A stretch of DNA of 64,000 nucleotides from Piper betle (Eukaryota; Streptophyta; Magnoliopsida; Piperales; Piperaceae). Location of the stretch: contig JAURVB010013857.1 of assembly GCA_033002965.1 (NCBI GenBank), positions 85,681 to 149,680 on the forward strand, written 5' to 3'. This document shows positions 46,994 through 58,804 of this stretch, piece by piece (positions within the stretch are counted from its first letter, which is position 1; each line of letters opens with the position of its first letter). The notes under the pieces are model-generated. The model saw only the letters and a list, made by a program, of their open reading frames with translations. It made no database searches and was not told the origin of the DNA. The position numbers were made by a program, and so were the translations under genes.

Positions 46994-49266
46994 TGTGAGA
47001 TCCCTCAATTTAGTCACACATTTAATACCTACCTGACAAAGATCCTCTTTATAATTGAAAATACACTATATATCTTTAACTTAGTTCACCATGTTTAAAG
47101 ACATGATTTAGCCCATTATATTATATTTTTGGCTGGGTTGTTATAAATAATATCAGAGCAGCCTGGTTCCTTGTTAGATGGTGGGCTCGACTATAGATGT
47201 TGGCTAAGGTTGCCGGTCACGGGCCAGAGAAGGACGTGTACTAAAGCTAGCAACGGAGGTTTGTGTAGGAATTTCGAGGACGAAATTTTCTAAGGTGGTT
47301 GTAGGAATTTTGAGGACGAAATTTTCTAAGGTGGGTGTAGGAATTTAGATGACGAAATTTCCTAAGGTGGGTGGATTGTAAAAACCCTCAACTTAGTCCT
47401 GCATCTAATACCTATCAGGCAAAGATCATGTTTATAAGTGAGAATTGACTATAGATCTTTATCTTGGTTAACCACTTTTCAAGAAATAACTAGGCCCATT
47501 ACATTGCACTTTGGGCCGGGTCGCTACAAATGGTATCAGACTAACCAGGTTCCGTGTTAACGTTAGGTCCATTACGTTGTACTTTGGGCTAGTTCATTAT
47601 AAATTGTATCAGAGCAACCATGTTCTGTATTAGATAGTGGGCTGGACTATGAATGTTGGCTAAGGCTACCTCGAGGAGGCTGTGTGTAGGAATTTTGAGG
47701 ACAAAATTAGCTACTTTTAAAAAATGACTAGGCCCATTACGTTGCACTATGGGCCAAGTCGTTACAAATGGTATCAAACTAACCGGGATCCATATTAGAT
47801 AGTGGGCTAGACTATGAACGTTGGGCCCATTACATTGCATTTTCGGCCAGTTCATTACAAATGGTATCAGAGCAACCAAGTTTTGTGTTAGATAGTGGGC
47901 GTGGGTGGATTGTGAGATCCCTTAACTTAGTCCCACATCTAATACCTATCGGGCAAAGATCTTGTTTATAAGTGAGAATAGACTATAGATCTTTAACTTG
48001 GTTAACCACTTTTAAAGAAATGACTAGGCCCATTACGTTGTACTTTGGGCTAGGTCACTACAAATGGTACACACTAACCGGGTTCCGTGTTAGATAGTGG
48101 ACTGGACTATGAACGTTGGGCCCATTACGTTGTGCTTTGGGCCGTTTCGTTAGAAATGGTATCAGAGCAACCAGGTTCAATATTAGATAGTGGGTTGGAC
48201 TACGATGTTGGCTAAGGCTGTTTTAAAGAGGTTGTGTGTAGGAATTTCAAGGATGAAAGGTGGGTGGATTGTTACTTGGTTAACCACTTTTAAAGAAATG
48301 ACTAGGCCCTTTATGTTGCACTTTAGGCCTGGTCATTACAAATGGTATTAGCCTAACCGAGTTTCGTATTAGATAGTGGGCTAGACTATGAACGTTAGGC
48401 ACATTACGTTGCACTTTGGGTTGGTTCATTACAAATGGTATCAAAGCAACCAGGTTCCATGTTAGACAGTGGGCTTTAGGCCTAGTCATTACAAATGGTA
48501 TTAGACTAACCAGGTTCTATATTAGATAGTGGGCTAGACTATGAACGTTGGGCCCATTAAGTTGCACTTTGGGTCGGTTCATTACAAATGGTATCAAAGC
48601 AACCAGGTTTCGTGTTAGATAGTGGGCTAGACTACGAACGTTGGTTGGACTACGAACTTTGGCTAAGGCTGCCTCGAGGAGGCTGTGTGTAGGAATTTCG
48701 AGGATGAAAGGTGGGTGGATTGTCAGATCCCTCAATTTAGTCCCACATCTAATACCTACGAGGCAATGAGTGGATTGTGAGATCCCTCAACTTTGTCCCA
48801 CATCAACCGGGTTTCGTGTTAGATAGTGGGCTGGACTACAAACGTTGGGCCCATTACGTTGCACTTTGGGCTAGTTCATTACAAATGGTATCAGAGCAAC
48901 CGGGTTCTCTGGTAGATAGTGGGCTGAACTATGAACGTTGGCTAAGTCTGCCTTGAGGAGGCTGTGTGTAGGAATTTCGAAGACGAAAGGTGGGTTGATT
49001 GTGACATTCCTCAACTTAGTTCCACATTTAATACCTACCAAGATCTAGAGTATAAATATTTAACTTAGTTAACCACTTTTAAAGAAATGACTAGGCTCAT
49101 TACGTTGCACTTTGGGTCAGGTCGTTACAAATAGTATTAGAGTAATCGGGTTCCGTGTTATATAGTGGGTTAGACTACGAACGTTGGGCCCATTATGTTG
49201 CACTTTGGGCCGGTTGGTTACAAATGGTATCAGAGCAACCACGTTTTGTGTTAGATAGTGGGCTGG

Positions 49267-51945
49267 TGTAAAACCCGTGACTTGAGCCAGAGTTATCAAG
49301 TATGTAGAGGTATGCAGTATTGATTGTTATTTTTATTTGATCGTAGAATAGTTTTAAGCCGAATAACGCATTAGGACGCGTTTGATTATATTTGGGTGGG
49401 TTATTAGTTATAGGGCATGTCATTTAAATGTTATTGTGTTTGTTTTATTTTATAGAAATTTTTTCATATTTCTAGATTTTTTTAGAATTTATTACAAACT
49501 AGTTATTATTTTGACTCGATTAGGAATCGAGTCAATACTTATTTACGAAACTGCCACTACAACACTTCTTCTTCCTTCCGACACTTACCCTTCCAAACCC
49601 TAGCCGCGCCACCGGCACTCATCGCTGCCGCCGCCGTCGTCGACGTCGTACAGCCGTCGATCAACGCCGCCCCTCCCCGCCGTGCAGTCGTCGTGTCGCC
49701 ACGACCGACCCCGGCCACCGCCTCGCCACCACGACGTCGGAATCGCCCCACGAAACCACCTCGGCCGTCGCCACTCCGAGCCGGATTCCGCCGCCGTCCG
49801 GGCCGCTCTACCGCCGCTGTGACCCGACGACCACCCACTCGCCGTCGCCGACATTTCCCCCAACATCCCGAGCGCCGTCGAGGCCGGCCGGAGCCCCGAT
49901 CGGAGCACGCCGCCACTGTCATCCATTTTCGACGCCACCATTGACGGCCATCGCCGCCTCGGCTACCTTGTTTGACACCGCCATCGGACCAAGCTCGTCG
50001 AGCTGGTGCCGATAGACCCCTTGATTGCTCCGTCCCGAATCATTGCCGGAAAATCGCCGACACTCGCCGGAAAACCGCCGGAACCACCCAAAAATTGGAT
50101 TCCTGGGAAATTCGCCGGATCATCTGCCAAATGCACCTGGTTCAATCTGATTGGACTTCGGACACCGCTAGGTGCCGAATTCGAGTTTCGAGCCACAAAA
50201 CGGAAACCCTAGCCGTCGCCGATTTTCGACGACGCGAGGTATGATTTATTTTAACTTAATTATTTGAAAGTATTGATTATTAGAATTGCATGCTAGGATT
50301 GGTGAATTGTGTGTTATAATAATATGTATAAATGTAGATTTGATTAAGGATAAAATATGAAATTTGTTTGATTGAGTGGTGTTAAAAATGGAGACTAAGA
50401 AACTAATTAGGGTAACTAGGTAATGATCATGATCTAATGCAAACTAGCCTAAGTAGACTTGCTAGAATTGATATAGGTTCATGTGTGTTGATTGATGCGT
50501 GATTGTGTTGATTGTGTGTGCATGCTATAGGATGTGTGATTCATCATGCGGGCGTTAGTTTTTATCTTGATTGTGTAGGTACGGTGTAGGAGCTCGTCAC
50601 CTAGGCGTGTGGACCCTTTTGGAGCTTCTACCAGGTCCGTTTAGGACTCGTTCTCTGTTTTTACGCTACTCCATTGTGTATTTGATTTATCATGTGTAGG
50701 ACGAGTTAAGTGGCGTTTTATCAGATCCCACTTAACTCGGGCCATTTAGCCAACAGTTCTTTTTTCGGATTAATAACCCTCGAGGATGAGATCCCTCGAG
50801 TTTGTTTTAGAACTTCAGATCTAGCTCAAGTTGCCTTCGGGCCTATTGTATAAATCCCAACCCAGGCCTATATATATATAGTTTTCGTGTTTTCGATGAG
50901 AGATAGAATGAGGGTTACTTGCGGCCACGTCTTCAGATAGGGCGTGTGCCCGGAAGAGCGAGATCTGGAGCTGGGGAGAACCCACTTCGTTCCCGAAGGA
51001 TTCGGACAACTCCACCTTTGAGTTCCTCAAACCCGGAGAAGTGTGGAGGTTTACGGGTACTGCAATGCAGCGCATGTCTAGACTTGTGGTTCAAAGGGTA
51101 CTGAGGGCGACTGCCTGAGAGTGCTCGGCCTTTGTGCTCAAGGCCAGGAGTAATATGGAAGGTGGAGAGGGCGGTAAGGAATGAAATTTGATGCGAGAAG
51201 CGATAGAGAAATGGCCAAGGTATGAGAATGAGAAAGAAAGGGGGACGCTGTCGACCCGAGGGCGACGGCTCCCGTATGTGCCCTGATGAGAGTTCTTGAG
51301 GAAGTATATGGTTTTGATTCAACAGGAGAGTTTGCTCTCCTGTGCCAGATTGATATTAGTTATTTTCTGGGCCGATAACACTCGTTACTGACGGTTTTTC
51401 TATATATATGTATGTGAGGAATGCAAGCGATGAAAGCTATCGGGACTGCAGAGGAGCAGCACGGAACCGCGCACACATGTACCTGCCGCGTGTAACGTAT
51501 GTATAATGATGGTGTGTTATTGTTATGTAAATGATAATTTTGATGTGTTTGCTTGAATGAATTACTTGTTATGAAACAAACTGATAAATATGAATGAGTA
51601 GGGAGCCTTGGAGTTCAGACTCGGCTCGGGTAAAAATGAATGAGATAATGATTTAATGCTAATGTAGATTGGTTTGTGTTATCGTATTTTCATAAAATAG
51701 TATATATTTTCTTTTGGTTTCTCATTTGTTGTTTTGTCTTATTTTGCTTGTACATCATAGCATGCATGTAGGACTCCGTTAGAACCCAATCGTTCCCATT
51801 CATACATTTCATATTTGCATCTCCATCTTGAGACGCCGAGAGTAGATCCTGGTCGGCTTAACCGAATCTAGTAGATTAACGAACGGTTCGGTCGCCGGTG
51901 ATATTTCCGGTTCGGTTCACGGGTGAGCCGAAACAGGGTGTTACA
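49267..51945 (+). mobile_element. Chromovirus-type solo LTR, 2,679 bp, nested in the TRIM array
   Basis: It begins TGTAAAACCC and ends GGGTGTTACA, with flanking GCTGG (49262-49266) and GTTGG (51946-51950), a TSD with one change. Removing it restores a normal TRIM phrase, 'gtgggctgg-actatgaac'. It parallels the LTR ends of the chromovirus at 56540-64000: the 3' end 'ggttcggttcacgggtgagccga' corresponds to the reversed start at 63688. It contains a GC-rich block (49595-50215) bracketed by two copies of AAACCCTAGCCG, and a promoter-like region near 50780-50880. Confidence 0.85.
50779..50881 (+). promoter_or_regulatory. Putative LTR core promoter
   Basis: The palindrome CTCGAGG (50779-50785) with CCTCGAG (50794-50800) is followed 49 bases later by TATAAAT (50849-50855) and then a 'cctatatatatatag' run. 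The same three elements, in the same order and spacing, occur on the minus strand near 38448-38345. Confidence 0.5.
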
Positions 51946-52987
51946 GTTGGACTATGAACATTGGCTAAGGCTTCCTTGAGGAGGCTATGTGTAGGAATTT
52001 TGAGAACGAAAGGTGGGTGGATTGTGAGATCCCTCAACTTAGTCCCACAGCAATTACCTACCGGGTAAAGATTCTATTTATAAGTGAGAATGGACTATAG
52101 ATCTTTAACTTAGTTAACCACTTTTGAAGAGAGGATTTAGCCCATTACATTGCACTTTGGGTTGGATCGTTATAAATGGTATCAGAGTAACCTAGTTATG
52201 TGTTAGATGGTGGGCTGGACTACGGACCTTGGCTAAGGCTGCCGGTCACGGGCCATGGACTATAGATATTTAACTTGGTTCAACATGTTTGAAGAGAGGA
52301 CTTAGCCCATTACATTGCACTTTGGGTTGGGTCGTTACAAATACTTAGTTCACCACGTTTGAAGAGAGGACTTAGCCCATTATGTTGCAATTTGTGTTGG
52401 CTCGTTACAAATGGTATCAAAGCAACCTGGTTCTGTGTTAGATGGTTGGCTGGACTACGGGCATTGGCTAAGGCTGCCAGCCACTGGCCAAAGAAGGACG
52501 AGTGGTGAGACTAGCAACAGAGGCTGTGTGTAGGAATTTTGGGGATGTTTCGGGGACGAAATTTCCTAAAGTGGGTGGATTGCATATCTTTAAATTGGTT
52601 CGCCATGTTTGAAGAAAGGACTTAGTCCATTATGTTGCACTTTAGGTTGGGTCGTTACAAATGGTATCAGAGCAACCTGGTTCAGTATTAGTTGGTGGGT
52701 TGGACTACAAACATTGACTAAGGCTACCGGTCACGGGCTAGAGAAGGACATGTGCTGAGGCTAGTAATGGAGGTTGTGTGTAGGAATTCCAGGGATGTTT
52801 CGAGGATGAAATTTCCTAAGGTGGGTGGATTGTGACATCCCTCAACTTAGTCTCACATCTAATACTTACCGGGAAAATATTCTATTTATAAGTGAGAATG
52901 GACTATAAATCTTTAACTTGGTTAACCACAGTTAAAGAAATGACTTAGCCCATTATGTTCTACTTTGGGCTCGGTCATTACAAAGGA

Positions 52988-53345
52988 AAGCGCTAGCTGA
53001 TTTTTTGGAATGCAATTTATAATCAATCTTTATAAATGTGTGTACCAAATTAAATAATTTCAACATTTACAATCCCCAACTATTTTTTAAATGTTTTATT
53101 TGGCATGGACTCATTTAAAATTTTAATTCATCTATCTTTCATTTTCATCTTTCACCTCTATCTTGTTGATATGACTTTTGGTAGTCACCATGTTATAACC
53201 TCACATAGTATGGAGTGCCTACATCATGATGCAATGGAATTCACCGTTTAATTATTTAAATGAAGGATAACAATTGTTAAAATTAGATAAATTTTTTTTC
53301 AATAACCAACACAATGTGTCAAATCTTATTTTTAAAATTAATGTC
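52988..53345. other. AT-rich spacer between the two TRIM arrays
   Basis: No gene recognised. It separates two oppositely oriented TRIM arrays. Confidence 0.5.
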
Positions 53346-53350
53346 ATTAA

Positions 53351-54672
53351 TGTAACGACCCGAAATAAGAAAATTAATGTCTTTAATGTAACGACCCGAC
53401 CCAAAGTACAACGTAATGGGCCTAAGTCATTTCTTTATAATGGTTAACCTAAGTTAAAGATCTATAGTCCATTCTCACTTATAAACATGATCTTCTCCTA
53501 GTAGGTATTAGATGTGGGATTAAGTTTGTAACGAGCCCAGCCCAAAGTGCAACGTAATGGGCTAAGTCATTTCTTTAAAATGGGTACCCCAGAAGTTAAA
53601 GATCTATAGTCCATTCCCACTTATAAACAGGATCTTCTCCCAGTAGGTATTATATGTGAGACTAAGTTGAGGGATCTCACAATCCACCCACCTTAGAAAA
53701 TTTCGTCCCCGAAATGCCTATTCTTGGCCCGTTGCTAGCCCCAGCCCACGTCCTTTCTAGCCCATGACCGGCAGCCTAGCCAACGTCCCTAGTCCATCCC
53801 ACCATCTAACACGGAACCAGGTCGGCTCTGATACCATTGTAACGACCCAGTCTAAAGTGCAACGTAATGGGCTAAGTCATTTACCCCGGAAGTTAAAGAT
53901 CTATAGTCCATTCCCACTTATAAACAGGATCTTCTCCCCGTAGGTATTAGATGTGGAACTAAGTTGAGGGATCTCACAATCCACCCACCTTAGGAAATTT
54001 AGTCCCCGAAATGCCTATTCTTGGCCCGTTGCTAGCCCCAGCCCACGTCCTTTCTGGCCCGTGACCGGCAGCCTAGCCAACGTTTCTAGTCTTGGCCCAT
54101 TGCTAACCCCAGCCCACGACCTTTTTTTGGCCCGTGACCGGCAGCCTAGCCAACGTCCCTAGTCCATCCCACCATCTAACACGGAACCAGGTCGGCTCTG
54201 ATACCATTTGTAACGACCCAGCCCAAAGTGCAACATAATGGGCTAAGTCATTTCTTTAAAATGGGTACCCCGGAAGTTAAAGATCTATAGTCCATTCCTA
54301 CTTATAAATAAGATCTTCTCCCAGTAGGTATTAGATGTAGGACTAAGTTGAGGGATCTCACAATCCACCCACCTTAGGAAATTTCGTCCCCAAAATTCCT
54401 ACACTTGGCCCATTGCTAACCCCAGCCCACGACCTTCTTTAGCCCGTGGCCGGCAGCCTAGCCAACGTCCCTAGTCCAAACCACCATCTAACATGTAACC
54501 AGGTTGCTTTGATACCATTTGTAATGACCCAACCCAAAGTACAACGTAATGGGCCTAAGTCATTTCTTTAAAATGGTTAACGCAAGTTAAAGATCTATAG
54601 TCCATTCTCACTTATAAATAGGATCTTCTCCCAATAAGTATTAGATGTGAGATTAAGTTAAGGGATCTCACA
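53351..54672 (-). mobile_element. Tandem TRIM array, minus strand, TSD ATTAA
   Basis: LTRs (TGTAACGA...GGGATCTCACA on the plus strand) lie at 53387-53526 (partial), 53527-53681, 53838-53978, 54209-54362 and 54520-54672. Full internal regions are 156-157 bp; the one at 53979-54208 has a partial internal duplication. Primer-site complements (gctctgatacca) lie just before 53838 and 54209, with a degraded one before 54520. Perfect ATTAA duplications flank 53351-54672. A 36-bp stub at 53351-53386 repeats the element terminus. The regular 310-bp period defines the family: LTR about 154 bp plus internal about 157 bp. Confidence 0.92.
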
Positions 54673-55108
54673 ATTAATTTGCTTATGCATGAATCCCTAC
54701 AAACATGTTGTCTGCAAATAAAATAAGAATTATTAAATTTCCATTATCAATTTTAAAGATACACAAAATAATTAGCTAGAATCTATTGTAAAATTATCAA
54801 ATGAAGTAACAATGTCTTTATGTCTATTTATGTCCATACAAACTCCTTTTAAGCCGACATTCCATGAGTTCCTTACCTTGACCTCAAAACCCACAGGTCG
54901 TATATTAACATCCTCTTCCAAATTGCCTTTCAACAAAAATCTAGCTTTAACCCCTTAGCCCCTTCAGCTTCTTTCTTTACCTTGTATACCAATTTCTTCT
55001 ACAAATCTTATTTTGAGATGGTCAATTCACCCATTTGAAGGTGTGATTTTGATCCAAAGAAGATAACCCATGGCTTGCTTTCATTTATGTCAAAACTTAA
55101 TGTGAATT
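54673..55108. other. Intergenic sequence, possible decayed Copia pol
   Basis: Phrases on the minus strand near 54850-55060 (for example around 'ttggcaatttggaagaggatgtt') loosely recall Copia RT text. I could not read enough residues in frame to call it. Confidence 0.3.
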
Positions 55109-56540
55109 TGTTGAACTTTGTTTTGATGTGATACCATCATAAAACTCTCTAAGTCAAGGAGTTAATAACTAATCAACCAAATTAGAAGATTAAAGAAAGA
55201 AGAATCAAATAAAGTGTTGAAGTGGAGGACACTTTGGCTACACTTCAGTTAGGACATCAGCATCCAAAGACACAAGGTGTAGCAAAGGAAGATGATGTTT
55301 TGACCTTCGGTTAGTCAGTAGTTTGGAAACCGAAGACTTAGGTCTTGGTAAACAACTCACAATAGTCAAAGTTCAACAAACCGATGGTTGTACATTTAGC
55401 TACCAAAGTGCATCTATGGCAATTCTTCGGAATCGATCGTGGAGTTCAAAAACTCATAGTAGATACGTGAAGTTTGAGGAGATCGTTAGGCAGACAATCG
55501 GTTAAGCGTTTGGCAGCTGAAGATAGGGTTAAAGCCCTAGGGCTGATGTGGCATAGAGAATCAGAAGTTGAGGAAACTTCAATCAGGCTTTAGTCGCAGG
55601 TTTGGCAACCGAACTTGATGTGGCTAGTTTTAATTGAACATTCAATTAGTATTTGATCGATCGTTCTGTAGCCGATCATTATGAAAAATTTGTCAAAATT
55701 AGCCATTATAAAAAAAAGGAGAGGTTTAAATCCCATCAGCTACTATTTTGAGAGAGGTTATGGAAGCCTATAAATAAAGCCTTCGGGAGTATGTTTTGGA
55801 CACCTCTTACTATCACTGTGAACCCTAAACTCTCTTGGATCAAAATTAGAAGAACAAATTTGTGTTAGGAAACACATTACATATTAGCTTGTACTCTATG
55901 TGATTTGATTGTACCAAGCATAACTTTTTTAAAAGAGGTTAGTTCAAGTGTGTTTAAGAAAATTGTATATCTCCCAAATTGTGGGAGAGTTTGTAAGAAA
56001 GCATCTTACTTGAGGAGACAAGGTGCTTGGATAAGGTGTAACTTCAAGGTTGTAAAACTTCAAGGTTGTTTGGAGTTTTGGTGAGATAGGATCTTTAGCA
56101 CTTAGTGCTTGTGAATGAAGGTTTGTTTGAGGAAGTATGTTTGGAGTGCAAACTTCCTTACACTTGAGCAGTGCTTGTGAATGAGGCCTAGCTTGGTTGC
56201 GTGTACGGTTACAAGTTGATTTACCTAAAGACTTGGTGAGTTAGAAGAGATCAGTATTAGTCAGGAACTTTTTAAAAATTTATTTGTGTTTTCTCTCTTC
56301 TTCTCCTTACTTTTATGCTGTTATCTACTTTGCATTCACTTGATTTTCACGCTTACTTAACTCCCTTATACTTGACTTGATCACTAATGGGAGTTAACTA
56401 TTCTCAAGTTCTAGGCCATCTCACTACTTATGTTTATCTTGTTCACCAATATAAGTAATAATTTAGAATAGAACTTGTTGTGTCTCACAGATTCACATTT
56501 TTATTCGGGTTCATACTCTTGACTTGTCTTATTTGAATTC
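55109..56540 (+). mobile_element. Sirevirus-like LTR fragment
   Basis: It starts TGTTGAACTTTGTTTTGATG at 55109, the Sirevirus LTR opening, and follows the same landmark order as 21896-23300. It includes 'ttcggnagtatgttttgga' and pyrimidine tracts 'ttttctctcttcttctcc'. It abuts the truncated chromovirus LTR near 56540. No internal domain is attached. Confidence 0.6.
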
Positions 56541-57768
56541 GTACGACTAAATTACTTGTGTGGATTGGGATACGATAAATTCACCACTCGACACATCTAC
56601 TTACCTATTAAAACAAATTACAATAGAGTGAAGGAGCCAAACTAGAAACAAGTCCTAAATGGACATGGTAGAAGTTAGAATCTTGTCCACACGACTAGGT
56701 TGCGAGCTTCTACTCTACACCTACACATCAAAACTAGAAGCTAATACCCGCTATGATGCATCCACACATCTTATATCACATTCATATCAAAGCACTCATC
56801 ACATCAAGTCATATTAGGATTAACTAAATTCATTGCAATTAATAATAAACTTATACTTAATTTATCTAATTAGGTCATTAACATTTATTTCAATACAATT
56901 CAAATCATACAAATTCATTTTATTTACAATCAAAATATTTTATCACGCTAATCAATCACATCCTAGCATGTTGTGGTAATAATTATCAATTTTAATTAAT
57001 TAGGTCAAAGTTAATTATACCTCGTGTTGTCGGCGATTAGCGACGACTAGGGTTCGGGACTCGAATTTGGCACCCGACGGCATCCAAAGTTTGACCGAGT
57101 TGCACAGGACAAATTTGGTGAAAATTTGGCGATTTTTGACGAATTCTAGTGAATCTGGCTTTTCTATAGTTTTTCGGCAGTTTCTTCGGTTTTTCGGCGA
57201 GGAGATCAAGGCTCTAGATTGGCACCAGCTCGGCGAGCTCAATACAACCACAGTCACCAGCAACAATTGCAAGTCGGTTGGGGTCAGTCAGCTTGTTCGA
57301 TTCTCCCTTGGCTGATCTCGATGGCGGCGCATAGTGTGGGGGAAAAACATTTGTGGTCGAAGGGGAAAAATAATAACTAACTCTTAATAAATTCAAAACA
57401 AAACTAGAAAAATATGAAAAAATACAAAAAATATAATACACTCAATAACGTCAAAATTACATGTTCTATAACTAATAACCCACCCAAACTGCTATATAGC
57501 TTGTCCTAATGCACTATTTGACTTAAAAATAATTCTATGATCAAATACATTAAAAAAAATGCATACTATTTTATACTCTGATAACTCATTCTTCATCATT
57601 TTTCTAACGTTATCATCATTTACTCGGGTACACTTAACCCTCATTGCTCATAACATACGATTAGCCTTGGCTTAGCACACGGCTCATGAAATTGATTCGA
57701 CTCAAACTGATGGCTGAACCGACTGGTTCACTAATGTAAAACTATGACCCAAGTCACGAGTTTTTCTA
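56540..57768 (-). repeat. Chromovirus 3' LTR, truncated
   Basis: Starting at 57768 on the minus strand (TAGAAAAACTCGTGACTTGGG, compared with TGTAAAACCCGTGACTTGAG at 49267), it shares 'attaggac', 'gggtgggttattagttata' and a shortened GC block ending in a gtataatt donor-like site. It also shares the 'gtgtggac...cttctacca.gtcc.tttaggact' segment. Homology stops near 56540, where the Sirevirus-like LTR begins, so about 1.2 kb of LTR is lost. Confidence 0.8.
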
Positions 57769-57849
57769 GGGTTATCATCAATAATCTAAAGAGCTAAGTC
57801 TCAGCTAGAGTACCTGATCATGAAGCCGGTTGCTTAAATATCTCTGGGT

Positions 57850-58342
57850 ATCTATTCCTCATCTAGTCTTCACATTCCCTTGTAGATTTTTCAATTCCTC
57901 GTCAAGTCCATTGCACTTGTACTAGAAAAACTTCTTTCCTCCTAAGGAATTTCACTCGCCGATCAACAATCTTGACTGCATTTTCTGGGTATGTCCGGTC
58001 TAGTTATAGTTCTATCTCTCTAAAATGGACAACATGAGAGTTGTCTGGATGATACACCTTCAACAATGACACATGGAAGACATCGTACACAACTTATAGA
58101 TGAGGCAGTAATGCTAGCCTATAAGCCACTGGCCTAATGCGCTCGATCACATCAAAGGGTATGTTATATCCTTGACTGAGTTTCCCATGTGTCGTAAATC
58201 TCATGTTTCTCTTAGTCGGAGAGACCTTTAGGAGAACGTGATCTCCTAACATGAAATGAACCTCATGTCTGTGCTGATTGGCATAACTTTTTGTTGGTCC
58301 TGAGCTGACCACATTCTGTTTGTGATCAATATCACTACATCT
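57850..58342 (-). pseudogene. Chromovirus integrase C-terminus and chromodomain remnant
   Basis: The frame from 58337 contains RCSDIDHKQNVVSS..KSYANQHRHEVHF, GDHVLLKVSPTKRNMRF, GKLSQGYNIPFDVIERI and PVAYRLALLP. This is the standard tail of Ty3 chromovirus integrases. Beyond it, in broken frame, come a HVPMLKVYHPDDSHV-like segment and a VDRRVKFLRRKEVFLVQVQW-like segment, matching the chromodomain start. The initial residues come from joining across the solo LTR insertion. Confidence 0.85.
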
Positions 58343-58804
58343 TGTAACGACCTGCCTGTTCCGAGCCATGACCCAAATGTTACTATATGAAACTATGTGT
58401 TTCATAAATTACTTTTCTATTAATTTTCAAGATTTTAAATAAACCCATAAAAATAAATTTAAGATACAAATGCTCAGAATAATCTAAGCCCCATGAACCA
58501 AACCAAAATCCCACTGCCATGCAAACAATCTCGAGAAATGAATAGTCTAATAATTGACCACATTCTCTTTGTGATCAATATCACTACATCTTGTAACAAC
58601 CTGCTTGTTCCGAGCCACGAGCCAAATGTTACTATATGAAACTATGTGTTTCATAAATTAATTTTCTATTAATTTTCAAGATTTTAAATAAACCCATAAC
58701 AATAAATTTAATATACAAATGTTCAGAATAATCTAAGCCCCATGAACCAAACTAAAATCCCACTGCCATGCAAACAATCTCGAGAAATGAATAGTCTAAT
58801 AATA
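58307..58804 (+). repeat. 249-bp tandem duplication across an insertion junction
   Basis: Unit 1 (58307-58555) and unit 2 (58556-58804) are nearly identical. Each contains about 36 bases of chromovirus integrase followed by about 213 bases of the inserted LTR, including TGTAACGACCTGCC or TGTAACAACCTGC. The duplication must postdate the LTR insertion. Confidence 0.92.

Larger units (their letters stand above)
46994..52982 (+). mobile_element. Expanded tandem TRIM array with a single TSD (AAGGA)
   Basis: The array starts with an LTR (TGTGAGATCCC at 46994) and ends with one (52831-52982, TTACA). Perfect AAGGA duplications flank it at 46989-46993 and 52983-52987. Inside are complete and broken LTRs, internal segments, and many head-to-tail units of about 95 bp. 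Those units run from the LTR 3' end through the primer site to 'gtgttagatagtgggct..actatgaacgttgg'. Primer-site motifs (TGGTATCAGAGC or one- to four-base variants) occur about 14 times before 49267 and three more times after 51945. At 47273-47375 a block 'gtaggaatttngangacgaaa' is tandemly triplicated. No coding capacity. A 2.7-kb solo LTR interrupts it. Confidence 0.85.

Noticed and set aside
46994..54672. Cassandra-type TRIM with 5S rRNA sequence
   Set aside because: LTR length and primer site fit a TRIM, but I see no 5S rRNA internal promoter block in the LTR.
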